Assembly: GCA_015680685.1 (NCBI GenBank)
Contig: MNCI01036208.1
Location: 287,967-341,978, forward strand
Direction of reading: 5' to 3'
DNA: 54,012 nucleotides
Origin: Gnetum montanum
Taxonomy: Eukaryota; Streptophyta; Gnetopsida; Gnetales; Gnetaceae
The position numbers and the translations under genes were made by a program. This document shows, in pieces, positions 19,656 through 30,793 of this stretch; positions within the stretch are counted from its first letter, which is position 1; the number at the start of each line of letters is the position of its first letter. The notes beneath the pieces were generated by a model, which saw only the letters and a list, made by a program, of their open reading frames with translations, had not been told where the DNA came from and searched no databases.

Positions 19656-22600
19656 GTGAGAATATGGCTTCTAATGTTTTATGGCTTTTTAATGCTTTTA
19701 TTAGTCATTGAGATTGCTCATATACATGTTAACCTTTGGTTATTACTTCGTAGAACCTCCCACCTCAACTAATGTCACTATACCAATTTTAGGATACTGT
19801 CATCCTGAAGTTTGATGGTATGACATTAGTGCAGGAGTGGCTAAAGGGACAGGTGCCTAGATATGTTTCAAGTAAACATTCATTGTGCATGCTTGCTTGA
19901 TATATTTATGGCACCTATTTCTTCCATCTCTACCATGGAGATGTTGCATGTTATCAACTCCTTTGATGAGGAGGTTGGTTGATTTAGCACCATCATCCAA
20001 GGTATTAAGCTGAACATTGGCGTAAGTGATGGCCTCTTTCATGACTTGGTTGGGATCCCAGCTAATGGTGCCAAGGTTCCTACTAAGATAGTGAGGGAAT
20101 CAAGCCATTATGAGGAAGCTCTAGAGTAGCTTGGTTCCAGCATGGACCACTCTATAATTTTAATGAATAAATTCATGAACCTTAATGTAAAGGAATCATA
20201 TCCTTTGTTTACATCTCATGCATTTCTCAAACTATCATCACAAAAGAAGGTGATCAACCTAGTACAAGGGTGGACCTTTAAGAAGGTCTTGATAGAGGAC
20301 ATCAAATTTGATTAGCCTACTGCTTTAGCTATTGGGCTTCTAGAGGAGATTCTTAGACTCCATGTTGATACCTCTACGATAATCCATATGCACTTTACAT
20401 TTTTCATAGGTTATCTAAAGAGGCTTGCAAAGTTTCTAGAGGTGTATAGGAATGGATGATAGGTTTCCTAATACCCAAGCCAACTTTGTAAGCCTTGAAT
20501 AAAACACATGTATCCAATAGTATAGGCTAGAACCCACCAAAGAGTATGGATGAGACATTATCCATCACCACTAAGAATCTTGATGTTAGGAAATATGAGT
20601 CTCCCAATAGTACTAATGATGAGGAGGCTCTCTTATTTCCTACTAGCATTCATGAGGCTAAATGATGGTGCATGGAGGCCAAAGGGGCAATAAGAGAGAA
20701 ACTTAAGAGGCCTATGGAGGAGGCATCCCTAGCATTGGATCAACCTACCTTAAAGAAGCTTAATTTTAATCTTAATTCATGACAGAAAGTAGTCATAGGT
20801 ATGCTTTGTTTAACTTTGGCTATTTCACATTTTTAAAATTTTATAGCTACTTTGTGATTTTTTTTGTTAATCAGTTTTCTATGTGCTATGGTTGTAAATA
20901 AGCATTAGGTTATAGCAACCCAAGCTGCTACAAAGGTAGAACAAAGGCATGCAAAAGAGATACTCCTAAAGCAACCCATGGTTGAAGGACTTGCCGATGC
21001 AGGCATAGATGATCTAGATGCCTTGTTTGGTGAGGTGGTACTGGGTACCTCTCCCATCATCATCCCAAGGAAGGGAGAGGAGGAAGGGCTAGGTATGCTT
21101 ATGCCCTTAATATTTTTGTCATATTTCATTAGTTAAATTTGGTTGTCATCCTAACCTTTCGATGATTTTTATGCTTACAGTAGTTCTTGAGCCACTAGTA
21201 CAAGCTCCCACCCCTAAGTTTTGTGTGAAACCATGGGTATAGACTCCAAACAAAGTGGATTTCCTATGTGGGATGGCTAAGGACATCATTGATTGATTAC
21301 ATCAAGTTGCACCTAAGATAGGTAAGGATTTTATCTTATGTGCTTTGGCTATAGGCTTTGTTTGCATTATGGCCATTTGAGTTTGTATCTTATGGTTGTC
21401 TTTTATGCTTTTTGTAGTACCATCCAAGGAGTGAGACTCTGACAGGAACATGGAGATATAATCTTTACCTAGACTTCCCTCTGACGTGTATAGTATACCC
21501 ATGAAGTTGTACAACACTGACACTGATTTAGCAATGTCATGTGCAAAAGCTTCATGGGAGCTAGAGAGGTCCAAAAAATCCCAATGGGAGTAAGTTGTGG
21601 CCTTGAGGAAAAAGGTTCAAAGGTAGGAGGATATGATTAGGGATCTTTGAGATCATAAAGTCTTTGTGAAAGCCAAAGTGGCTAACTCAGGGAAGTTATG
21701 AACTAAGGAGATCACACGGGCTTGCTATCGACATGTTGTTCAAGACAAAGTAGTGGTCCCATGGGAGATGGCAAAGCAACATATGTAGATGGACCTCATC
21801 TCCCAGAAGGCTAAAGACTAGAAGGATGACTATGCTTGGGTCCTTTAGTGGGGCAAGATACAAAAGGCCCACAAACAATAGTATAAGGTTGATCATGGGG
21901 TTTACCTAAAATGGCTTAAAGAAGAGTTGATTAAATGACATAAGAGAATGCTATTAATTCAGGGGATCCAAGTAGATAGTGCTTATCAGCTCTTTGAAAG
22001 CACTTTCAAGGTGGAGCAATACCCTACTCTTCAAATCACTACCATTGCAGGTGAGATTGCTATAGTTGTTGTTACTCATAAGCATCCTAGTTGGACTCCT
22101 ATAGATAGATTTGATATTCTTTTTAGCATTGATTTTGGGGATGTTGATTGGGTCAACATGATGGAGAACTAGCTCCTCCATAATTTGAAGAAAGGCCTTC
22201 CCCATCTACCCCCAGAAGTGATAGAGCCAAAATCTCCATAGATTTTATATATTCTATGTTTTAGTATACATTTTTAGTTATGATTTTGGTTATGAGTTAC
22301 TAACTAGCTATATGTTGTTGCATTTTAGATCTCAAGAGATTTTGGTGGCCCTAGTGGTAAGAGTGGAAATGATCCATCACCTCTTCTTCCAGATGCTACT
22401 TAACAACCTCCTTTAGTTTAGTTTGTTGGCTATTTTTTTTCTCTATGTTAATGGCTATGATTAGTCAAGACTATGTAATGGATGGTTATTCTTTGACATC
22501 ATTACTACACATTATATTTATGAACATTTTAATTTTAAATGTTGGTTTCATTTTGGCTATATGCATTCATAGTAGTAACTATTGTCAACATGACTATATT

Positions 22601-22739
22601 GACATTTTGTTTATGGCTAATCAATGGGATAATAAGTCAAACAAAAAGAGATATTGTAGTGAAAGGAACATTTGCTAGTTTTATGCCATCAAGGGTATGG
22701 ATCATATTGTGCAATTATAGTTACTTTGCCAGTTTAATG

Positions 22740-22900
22740 TCTTAGTATATGAGAATGCTAGTTTAAGGTCATAGTGGACCATAGTGCTAGTTTTATGCCT
22801 TAGCAGGTCATGGTGCTAGGTTTAGGCCTTAGCAAGCCATAGTACTAGTTTTAAGCCTTAGCAGGCCATGGTGCTAGTTTTATGTCTTAGTAGATAATGT
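22740..22900. repeat. 30-bp repeat array, copy C
   Basis: Five units of the type GCTAGTTTTAGGCCTTAGCAGG + CCATGGT. This is the best-preserved of the three arrays and lies immediately beyond the minus-strand protease end at 23050. Confidence 0.75.
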
Positions 22901-23049
22901 TTAAAACATAAGTAAAAATAATGCAAATAAATTTATTGCTACATGCATTAGGCTACATGCATAATGAAGATATAATAAATTAAAAAAGAAAAAATTTTCC
23001 TATTTGGATCTCATGGTATTTGGTCATAAAGGTACAGGGAGGTTAGGAT

Positions 23050-23640
23050 AAACTTCACTTAGGTAGACTCTTCCTAATCTTTGCAAGATTAGGCAGTGCA
23101 TAAGGCCTACTCAACAGAAGCTTGTACTCACCATCCTCTTTGCTTATAATGTTGACACAAAGTTCATCCCACAATGTATTGCATTTGTTGTCATCATTGG
23201 TTGTCATGGGTTTTTGCTCTTCATTGCTAGGAGCTTCTTCTTGAAGCTCCACTTTGGACCCCTATTCTATGCCCATGTTGTTGATAGCTAGGGGAGCTAC
23301 ATTATCACCATGAATGATGATTTCACCTACCTCATAAGGAAGGTGAATTTCTTGATGAATGGGCAAAGAGATAGCTCATAATTGAGCCAACCAAGATCTT
23401 CCTAGGATCAGGTTGAATCCTAGTATCTCTTCTATCACCAGGAAATTTGCAGTTGTAGGAAATTATTCTTTGGCTACAAAATCTAAGGAGATAGAACACT
23501 TGATGGCAACTCTTGATCCATTAAAAGACTTAAGAGTTGTAGTGGTTGTAGGTTGTACCTACTCAGTTAGCCCAAGCATTCAACAATGGTGCATGGGATG
23601 ACGTTGGTTACTGCTCCATCATCAACATGCACCTAATGTA
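23050..23640 (-). pseudogene. Retroviral-type aspartic protease of the Tat-like element
   Basis: Minus-strand reading gives VDDGAVTNVIP (family: V-D-x-GAxxN; catalytic Asp present), PTTANFLVIEEILGFNLILGRSWLA (the ILGRPW motif near the end of the fold) and a linker IHQEIHLPYEVGEIIIHGD (SLHQxxKFP..GE..T..GD of plant Ty3/Gypsy). A charged tail ends at about 23055. At least three stops (TAG/TGA) interrupt the frame. Confidence 0.65.
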
Positions 23641-23659
23641 TTTTGAATTGTCCTATGTA

Positions 23660-25190
23660 TATGGTTATGAATAGAGGGGTTGTAGTCACCTCGTCATTCT
23701 AGGGATTAACCTTAACTTTGGTATTGTGAAATGTTAAGGGTGTTGATTTCTCCTACCTTGGTGAGGTGGGAATCATCACTACATGGATGGCTTCCTCATT
23801 AGCAAGAATATCCTTACTAACAAGTATGGAGATCAACATTTTGACTAGCACCTCACGATGTGTGGAAAAAGTCATAATCAACTTATATAAACTTTAGTTA
23901 GTATTTTTCTGCTTCAGGGATTACTTAACTTGGTCCATTGTACTAAGGAAGTTTTTGTCATTAGTTGTAGGCTTGTCACCCAAATTGTGCTTTACTTCCT
24001 CCATATGTTCTAAAAGGTAGATTTTAGTTTTAGGTTATGGCAACTATGGCTCCTTTTGCTTTTCTTGGTTGTAGGCTTGCATCCTCTTGTGGCTTGTTGG
24101 TTGAAGGAGATGGGGAAGAGGAGGTCATTAGTATAGCCTAAATGGAAGTGGGCTTTGATGGGTCCACTTCCTTTCATGCCTCCATCTGGTTGTCTTCCTT
24201 GTTGTCAATCCTTTGCTTATACTTCCTCCTTTGGTTGGCTAAAATTTTTTAGTTGTTAGCCATTGGTTGTAAGGAAGGGGTAGTAACGCTAGCTATCACA
24301 GGGGGTCATTGTGTATTTGGTTGGGCTACAACTATTTGGGCTATATTGTGTTAGGGGACCTTGATGAAAAAAGTTTCCTTTGGAGGAATTTGTGATGATA
24401 CCCTCACAATGAAAGGAGGTCTTGAGCTATGGGAAGCTATGGGAAGCTCTCTCATTATAAAAGGGTACTTAGATCACAAATGGTCCTCTAGTAGGTCTCC
24501 GGTTATCATAAATATTGAATGTTGAGATAACATAAGGGCTATCATTAGCATTCAATGGATCTTTATAGACTTTAATTGACTAGTTTTGTGGTCAAACTCG
24601 GTTAGAAGCATCTAAGACAAGTTCCCCCTATCTATCATCCTTTGCAAGCCATCCTTCAATGTAAAGTAGAAGTCTATATCATGACTGGGCAATTGATGAT
24701 AATGGCAAAAGTGGTGTAGGTTAAAGTATCTAGGCAATGGGGGATCATCTTTTGTCATCCTATAGGGATCTTTGGCAATTTCACATAGTTGCTTGTGTTT
24801 CTTTTGAGTGGCTTTAGTCATTTGCTTGTGTTGTAGGCACCTGCTTCTTAATAGTTGATCAAGCAACTAGGATGGTTTCAATGGAAACTTAGTGTACTTA
24901 TACCTATCCTTCCTTTCAAAGTTAGGTTTGTTTGTTATTGATGTATTGGTCCCAAAATTTGATGGTTGGTTATTATGTTCATTGGTGGGGGGCTTGGATG
25001 GATTGACCTTCAACCCTTGGTTTGTGGTCTTAGCTTCCTTGGCTATAGTTACTACAATAGGGTTTCTTTGTTTGCTCTTTTCTTTGTCTTTCTAAGCATG
25101 TTGGCTTTTATATGATATACAGGCCAAATCATGACTAGCCTCTATAGCATCCTCTATGTTTTTAGTTTGTGAGAACACTTGGCTAAGAGA
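23660..25190 (-). pseudogene. Gag of the Tat-like element
   Basis: The clearest piece is 24866-24612, with KEIAKD-like and LPRYFNLHHFCHYHQLPSHDIDFYFTLKDGLQRMID spread over about 40 residues: a C..H..GHDTxxCxxLKxxLExLI motif, i.e. the gag segment around the nucleic-acid-binding knuckle, with the last Cys replaced (FYF). Downstream, a Pro/Gln/Thr-rich linker leads to the protease. The upstream capsid part is reduced to short runs. No start codon could be assigned. Confidence 0.6.
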
Positions 25191-27430
25191 TTGTAATGAA
25201 CCATTTCTCCTTGAGTTATTGTGGTAATGATTGTAATAGTATTTCTATGTGTTTTTGTGCATGTTATTTTCACAACTTTTATGTGTGCTTTGTTTGGACT
25301 GTGGTGGAAATGGCTAATTGGAATAGTAATAAATTTGTTAACCATATTTTTATATGTATTATGATTAAATTTTTAAATACTTTATGCATAAGAAATATGA
25401 TTTAAAATCCATGCTGAGAATGTTTTAAAATAATAATAATAATAAATATATGGGAAAAAAATATTTTCTATTCTATTTCAATAGAGATGTTGAGAAATAA
25501 AAGAAAAACAGAGGACAATACTCTAATGTGTGCCTCAAGAGGTAAAATAGGTATGTTGAGATGCAAAAGAATGCTCATACTGAGGAACTTGACCTATGAA
25601 TAAAGTTGGAGGAACCTAACCCCATAAATTAGGGATATTGTCTGCAAATACCATAGCTTTATATTTTATTTTTTTATATTTTATCTAAATGTGATGCATT
25701 GCTCTTTTTAGTTTAAAATAGTAGAGTATAAGTGCCCTCTCCACGTGATGACGTTTCAAGGCTCGTAAGACAATGAGAAAATTCACATCATTGATAACCT
25801 AAAAAAGAAGGTGCCTTATCATGAATCTATTTTGAAAACTTTTTCCTTGCATCTTATGACAATTCTAAATGATAAAGAGATAGATATTATGCTGTAATGT
25901 TTTGTAGTTATCAAGAGGAATTGAACTTGATATCTAGCAAAATCTAAATTTTGAAATATCAAAAATTGTTGATCTAGAAATTGAACCTGCAACCTATGAA
26001 TATACATATTTTATTGATTTTTTTATGGTGATCATGAAGAGAATTGAACTCATGAATCATTGCTAAAAATAAATATAGAGAGAGAACTTTGAAAAGAAAG
26101 AAAAGAATACAAATAGTCCCAAAGAAGTAAGTTACAAGAAACCATCCATTATCTCTTATTCCACCTACAAATAGGAAGAGGAGAAGAGGAAAAAAATATA
26201 TACACAAGGAAAAATTTGCTAAGTAGAATAAAAAAAATAAGGGATACAATAGTACGAAGTGTGGCTGGAAAGGGAGAGAAGACTATGGCTACTGTAGGAG
26301 ATAACAAGGAGAAAGAAAACAAGTGTTGCATAGCAATCCAATATTCTGATAATTCCTCCTAGTAAGAAGGTAAAATAATCCATCTATATTATCAAGATAT
26401 CTAAGAAAAGAGGCAAAATGATCAATCTCTATTATGTTTGATAATGGCTAGCAAGGGTTGATTTTCTCAAACTTCTCTCTTCTTAGTTGCCTAACCACCT
26501 TCACAATGCTTATATGAAATTATCAAGATTATTGTTGTAAGCTTAGATTGTTGAAACCTTTATTACTTTTTGTTTGATCCGTCCACCCATCCTCTATACT
26601 CTCACACCTATATGACTTGCATGACAGTAGTTTCTATAATGATTCAAAAATATTCATAATGATTTGGGGCATTTTTTAGCAAATGATTGCCAATAGGGGC
26701 CAAGGATCCTTCATATGAGTATTGGTACCATTAGCAAAAAGTGAGAGTATCCTTGGGCCCATGGATAATTGTGAATGTTTTAAAATTTTTGAATTTTTGA
26801 GTTTTGGTTGGAATTCAATTGATGAACCCTCCTCCTTTAAATGCATAAATCTTAGATATAAATCTTGAATTATACTTTTTTTCCTATACCTTCTCAAGTT
26901 TGATTTTAATATCTTTCTATAAGTTGATGAAGTGGAGGAAAACCTAGAATGTTAATTTATAATTGTGATCTATCTATTCTTTGCTATTGAACATATGAAT
27001 TTCCTAATTAAATGATTAATGCTAAACTAGTTACAAGAATTAAATTTAGATGATATTGTTTTGTGTGTTGCTGGAAATTGTAAAATATTATTATGTGATT
27101 GAAAAAATATGAGATTATTAATTTATCTACTTTTGTTGTCATTTCTTTGGTTTACAAATGTGTAAATGGTCCTGATTAAATATTTCTTTTTTTAGGTTGA
27201 ATAACAAAAAGTTTGACTTTTTAGTTTAATGAATCTTGCACAGATATTTTACTATGGCTATTTCTTTATAAAATGATATCTTAATTCATAAAATTAATAT
27301 TGATTGACCTATTTTAGAGCTAGCTCTTGGTGTTGTTAATTTCTTTTTAATTTTATAAGTTAATGTTAGTTTGATTGTTGTAGAAAGAAAGCCACCTAGG
27401 AATTTTCTTCTTTCAACTAGCTTTCCTTTT
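25191..27430. other. AT-rich unassigned region
   Basis: No domain or gene signature on either strand. It has an AAT run at 25428-25447. The open frames at 25974-26331 are low-complexity Phe/Leu-rich and not credible. The right part (about 26500-27490) could contain the LTR belonging to the primer site at 27496, but I could not fix its start. Confidence 0.5.
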
Positions 27431-27447
27431 TTTTGGGGGGGGGGGGA
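27431..27447. repeat. T/G homopolymer junction
   Basis: A T run is followed directly by about 13 G. Such runs are prone to length errors. Confidence 0.7.
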
Positions 27448-27495
27448 ATGGTTTCAGGTGCTAGCTCTTGCTTCTTATGAATGGGTATTACATTT

Positions 27496-27510
27496 TGGTA
27501 TCAAAGTGCT
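27496..27510 (+). promoter_or_regulatory. Primer-binding site of tRNA-Met type
   Basis: TGGTATCAAAGTGCT follows a possible LTR end (ATTACA, ending 27492). The usual plant initiator-Met primer site is TGGTATCAGAGC, so there is one G-to-A change in the first eleven bases. It marks a different retrotransposon family from the tRNA-Asp-primed elements nearby. Confidence 0.6.
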
Positions 27511-27672
27511 AAGTTTGGCTTTTTTGTGCTTTCCTTCAAACCTCTTATGAAGTTTGAATTTGTGCATTGTTTGATGTGGTGTTGGTCTATCTTTCATATG
27601 CCTGAATTGAGGAGAAATGGCTTCAAGTGATCATAAAGTCTTAGAATGTTTTCTGCCTAGTTGTGAAATAAA

Positions 27673-27850
27673 AATCATGAATCAGCCTTATGTTATGGAC
27701 TTCCTTGTTATGAATTTGGGATCATACAATGTGGTTTTGGGTATGGAATGGTTGGTGAAAAATAAGGCCAAAATTTATTGTGGATAGAACTAAATAGAAA
27801 TTAACAATGGAGAAATAAACCAAAAAAAAAATTAGCCTTGGGATTGCTCA
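27673..27850 (+). pseudogene. Protease fragment of the tRNA-Met-primed element
   Basis: The reading contains MDFLVMNLGSYNVVLGMEWL and VKNKAKIYC, a close match to the LGxYDVVLGMDWL..xxAxIDC segment at the end of plant Ty3/Gypsy proteases. It lies only about 180 bases after the primer site, so nearly all of gag and the protease start are deleted. A TAG follows KIYCG. The fragment ends against element 3 near 27862. Confidence 0.65.
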
Positions 27851-27879
27851 AGAAACATTATTTTTGCAAAAACAAAAAT

Positions 27880-28390
27880 GATGATGAATAATCCCCTTCA
27901 TTTTCACTTAGGACATACAGGACATCCTAAGACCACATCCCCTTCATGGATTTGTAATGTATCTCTTGTTACAAATTCATTTGCCATTGTGCCTCTGTGG
28001 GTCGATAATCTCTCGAATCGTGCTCATGCACAACGTACTCTAATTGTAAATGCTGCATACCAATTCATGTGAGAGCACGAAGAAGCATGCTTGGGATTCA
28101 ACGATTGAGAGGTAACATTATGTTACCTTCTAAATCACACCATTGCATTTGTTCACCCTGGTGGAGCATAAAGGTAATGTTTGGTATATACTCATCAGGA
28201 TGAGCATATACAATGCAAAACTATTGGGGCACTGGCGGATCATCATATGCACTCCACACTCTCATAAGAAGAAAGAGACATGATTGATTATTTAGCATAC
28301 GATAGCCTTTTCTAGTGATTGTAGGATAGTTAACTATAAGGGTTCGTTCCAATGATGGAAGGATTTCCTGAGTTCTAATCAGTGCACAAA
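27880..28390 (-). pseudogene. N-terminal gag fragment of element 3
   Basis: Counterpart of the gag N-terminus of elements 1 and 2 (landmarks VPQ, a HDEY..F-like stretch, HQ.EQ and the alanine/leucine run before the KHLEEY-like end). Elements 1 and 2 read QVRVAYIHLDEYIQDFIF and YTHHDEYVPDFTFILHQ; here the same stretch is recognisable at the DNA level only. Too decayed to assign a start. Confidence 0.5.
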
Positions 28391-28398
28391 CAACAAAA

Positions 28399-28416
28399 TC
28401 CCCGGCAATCGTGCCA
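28399..28416 (-). promoter_or_regulatory. tRNA-Asp primer-binding site of element 3
   Basis: On the minus strand TGGCACGATTGCCGGGGA, one base inside the LTR. It matches the tRNA-Asp-type site TGGCGCCGTTGCCGGGGA at 15 of 18 positions. Confidence 0.75.
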
Positions 28417-28417
28417 A

Positions 28418-28774
28418 TGATGAGTGGTGAGGTACCTCTACACCCAATCATACGAATATGAGCATTCATGCACGATCTAGTTGAATTCCAAAGATTAAGT
28501 GCTTATGTGCTTACATAGAACAAGGATGAGTTATGCAATCATTATCTTTCCAAGCTTACTTGTAAGGCACAATTGTATGGTTAAGTAAACTCAAGGTATG
28601 TGATTTTTATTATTTTATGTTTATGTTCTTAATGCTTAAAAGAGAGAAATGAGGTAATTTAATGGCTAATTTGATTTAACCAAATACGCATGTCTGATAT
28701 CACTTTGACATCTCTGATATCGCGTATTTGATATCGAGGGTCTAATATCGAGAATCCAATATTGGGACTCATCA
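28418..28774 (-). repeat. 5' LTR of element 3 (357 bp)
   Basis: On the plus strand it starts TGATGAG and ends CTCATCA. The first ~200 bases correspond to the 814-bp LTRs (GGTATCTACAC-like start, TTACTTGTAAGGCACAATTGTATGGTTAAG piece), and the last ~90 bases carry the GATATC repeats of U3. The middle ~450 bases present in the 814-bp LTRs are absent. Confidence 0.8.
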
Positions 28775-30095
28775 CCTCCAAATAGACTCAATGGTTATGA
28801 AATGATATAAACATGAGTATTTGTTTACTATTGTGAATGTTGAAATGATTACGTTACATATGAAACTATAATTGGCTATCATAAAAGAAATTTAGCTAAC
28901 TTTGTCAAATATTGTGAGTTGTTGAAGTTTTCCATTTTGTTACATCACTTAGTCTATATAGTCCCTATAGTATGTTACTTATAACAAAAAAAATTTTACA
29001 AAAGCATTTGAGCACAATTCTATCAATCTACTTCTAATTTTCCCCAAAGTGAAAATTTCAGAAGAAAACTAGAATTATAGCAAGATTCAATGGGTTTTAG
29101 AACGAGAAAAGAAAAGAAAAAAAATTGTGTGAATCTCAAACATTTAAGCAAGTTAAATTGACATAAGGAAAAACTTTGCAATAAAGCTATTCCAATTCAG
29201 TTTATTACCAATCATCCAAACCATCTGAGCTCAACATGCAATTTCATTAAAGACACTCTTATTTAACTACCAAAATGCTTTGTAAATAACAAAGTACAAA
29301 CTTCTATTTGACTAGTTAAAATTGGTCAATAATTGCAAACATTAGAACTTCCAAAAAAATTTTACAATTTCCATATTGCAATATTAAGGCAATAAAATTT
29401 ATAAATACATAAGCTATTTCGATCATCTCAAAATATCAAAGATTTTCTATACTACCTAAACCAAAATAGGCAATTTGTATAAGAATTTATTATTAAATTG
29501 CTCAAGATTTCTTTCTACAACATAAGCTCTTATATGGCAAACCTTAATAGAAGTCTAATATTGAACAAAAATAAAGCTATAAAGGCAACTTAGAAAAATT
29601 GCAAAATTAAATGCCAAAAATGATAATATTTAAACCATTAGCTAAGTAACTAAAACAAAATAGGGAGAGATAAACTCAAAGTATTAAAACAAAGTAATTG
29701 AATTAATGTTATTAGTGAGCCATTCTTTACAAGGAATCTTCAATATTCTTCTGAAAACTCCCCAAAAAATTACCCCTTTAATCTCTACCGTTCAAGCCTT
29801 TTCATAGTGGCTTTTGGTATTTCCAACCATCATAAAATATTAAGGTAATCCACAAATATCTAGGAAATTAAATCATAACCTCTATAGGAAGTTGTAACTT
29901 CCATAGGAAGTTATAATAAATTTTTGTCATTATTTGGCAAGTGTCCTGTCAAATGCAAACATCTAGAAGATTTAGTTGGGTTTTTATACAATCTTCATGG
30001 AAAATTTAACCTAAAAAATAAAGGTTTATAGATCTCCCCTTTCTAAAGTATAACATTTCCATGTACACATGTATTACTCTTTATTTTATATTATA
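28775..30095. other. AT-rich region without recognised features
   Basis: No coding or element signature. A small palindrome GGAAGTTGTAACTTCC lies at about 29888-29903, followed by a second AGGAAGTT. Confidence 0.5.
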
Positions 30096-30096
30096 N
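30096..30096. other. Single ambiguous base
   Basis: N within TATTATANTTTTG, at the left edge of the LINE-like piece. It probably marks a join in the assembly. Confidence 0.8.
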
Positions 30097-30099
30097 TTT

Positions 30100-30745
30100 T
30101 GCTCAACTTGCATGGGAATGGGCTTCTAAGGTGTTTCCCTCATGCACTCTTACACAAGAGGTCATAATGTTTGGTTTCTTACCTACCAGGTCCACAAACT
30201 TTCATTTCCTATGGAAGATCCTTAAGCCCATTATCTTATATACTATTTGGAAACATAGATGTACCACACTTTTTCAAAAGACAATTATTTCAAACTCCTT
30301 GCAACTAACTACTACAGAAAAAATGCAAATTCTTCGACATGTTCACTTCCAAATTAAATCTCAAGCCCCAAAATTCAAGATGAATGCTAACTAGTTGTTT
30401 TTCTTATTGCAGCCATGGAGTCATATCGGAGATCTAAATAATCACCATCATCAAGCTCACTTCAAAAGAAAGTCCCCTAATTATGTCATAGTTTTCTACA
30501 CCATTTGGCCTTTTTCCTCTTTCTCCCACCTTTGTTCTCATTCGACAATCCACACCCTAGAAATGATACACACATTTCAGCAAATGGTTGATCTCTGGAA
30601 TGCTAAGTTAAACACGTTTCCTCTATAATAGTCTCAGTCAACATAGTTTCGCTTCCTCCTTTCCTCAATCTATATGTCTTGAAGCAGCTTATGTACTAAA
30701 TTTTGTTTTCGATTAATAAAATTCTCTTTTTGGGGTCCGACACCC
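30100..30745 (+). pseudogene. 3' end of a LINE-like non-LTR retrotransposon
   Basis: A plus-strand frame at 30131-30391 reads FGFLPTRSTNFHFLWKILKP then TIWKHRCTTLFQ. The FW..L...I...IWKHR....F pattern is typical of the extreme C-terminus of plant LINE reverse transcriptase ORFs (and of RNase H-like 'zf-RVT' tails). The frame ends at a TAG at 30392. About 350 bases of 3' sequence follow, ending in ATTAATAAAATTC and GGGGTCCGACACCC before a C-rich run. The 5' part is missing, as is usual for LINE copies. Compared with neighbours it has few stops, so it may be younger. Confidence 0.5.
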
Positions 30746-30793
30746 TCCCCTCCGCCCCCCGCCCCCCGCCCCCCNCCCGCCCCCCCCCCCCAA
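30746..30793. other. C-rich run with an ambiguous base
   Basis: Blocks of CCCCCC separated by G, one N at 30775, then a further C run. The length is uncertain and a proline-rich frame across it should not be trusted. Confidence 0.8.

Larger units (their letters stand above)
17134..22403 (+). pseudogene. Multi-exon pseudogene, N-terminal half resembling an FCP1/NIF-type HAD phosphatase
   Basis: At least seven splice boundaries are visible: exon 1 17134-17261, exon 2 18854-about 19293, exon 3 about 19387-19655, exon 4 19754-20798, exon 5 20916-21092, exon 6 21181-21321, exon 7 21418-about 22240, exon 8 22329-22403. The joints 1/2, 3/4, 5/6 and 6/7 keep codon phase, and the last exon ends DPSPLLPDAT then TAA. 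The start ATG has a good context (ACCATGG). Exons 1-3 show a HAD-like series: a motif-I-like KMELVGIFCYIGHPK, RARDFLAYLFRNFSVMLWS, IDNTLMVA and LAMAQTTLDEFTKSP. Exons 4-8 are charged and helical with no known family; one segment (KLNIGVSDGLFHDLVGIPAN) recalls plant transposon-associated ORFs. Each long exon has TAG, TGA or TAA stops and exon 4 has a frame change, so it is dead. Catalytic DxDx(T/V) is not intact. It is antisense to the surrounding Tat-like parts. Confidence 0.6.
22980..25190 (-). mobile_element. Tat-like Ty3/Gypsy gag-protease part
   Basis: Minus-strand gag and protease with decayed frames. A second copy, clearly related over the same order of landmarks, is at 51438-52680. The 5' end is cut near 25190 without a recognisable LTR, and no RT follows directly at the 3' side. 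It may be the missing front of the RT-IN part at 8968-12480, separated by 10 kb, or a separate deleted copy. Confidence 0.65.
27862..28774 (-). mobile_element. 5' end of a minus-strand Athila-like element (element 3)
   Basis: From 28774 downward: LTR, tRNA-Asp primer site, gag start. The gag part (28398-27862) aligns in order with that of element 2 (49500-50050) and element 1 (32570-33100), for instance the pieces TATATACTCATCA..GATGAG and GAGAGCACGAAGAAGCATGC. It is cut near 27862 against a protease fragment of another family. Element 3 has the shortest LTR of the related copies. Confidence 0.75.

Noticed and set aside
26057-26331. Phe/Leu-rich minus-strand frames as membrane proteins
   Set aside because: Composition follows AT-rich DNA; there is no conserved pattern and no neighbouring gene context. 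The same applies to 3652-3879, 4405-4635 and 6057-6332.
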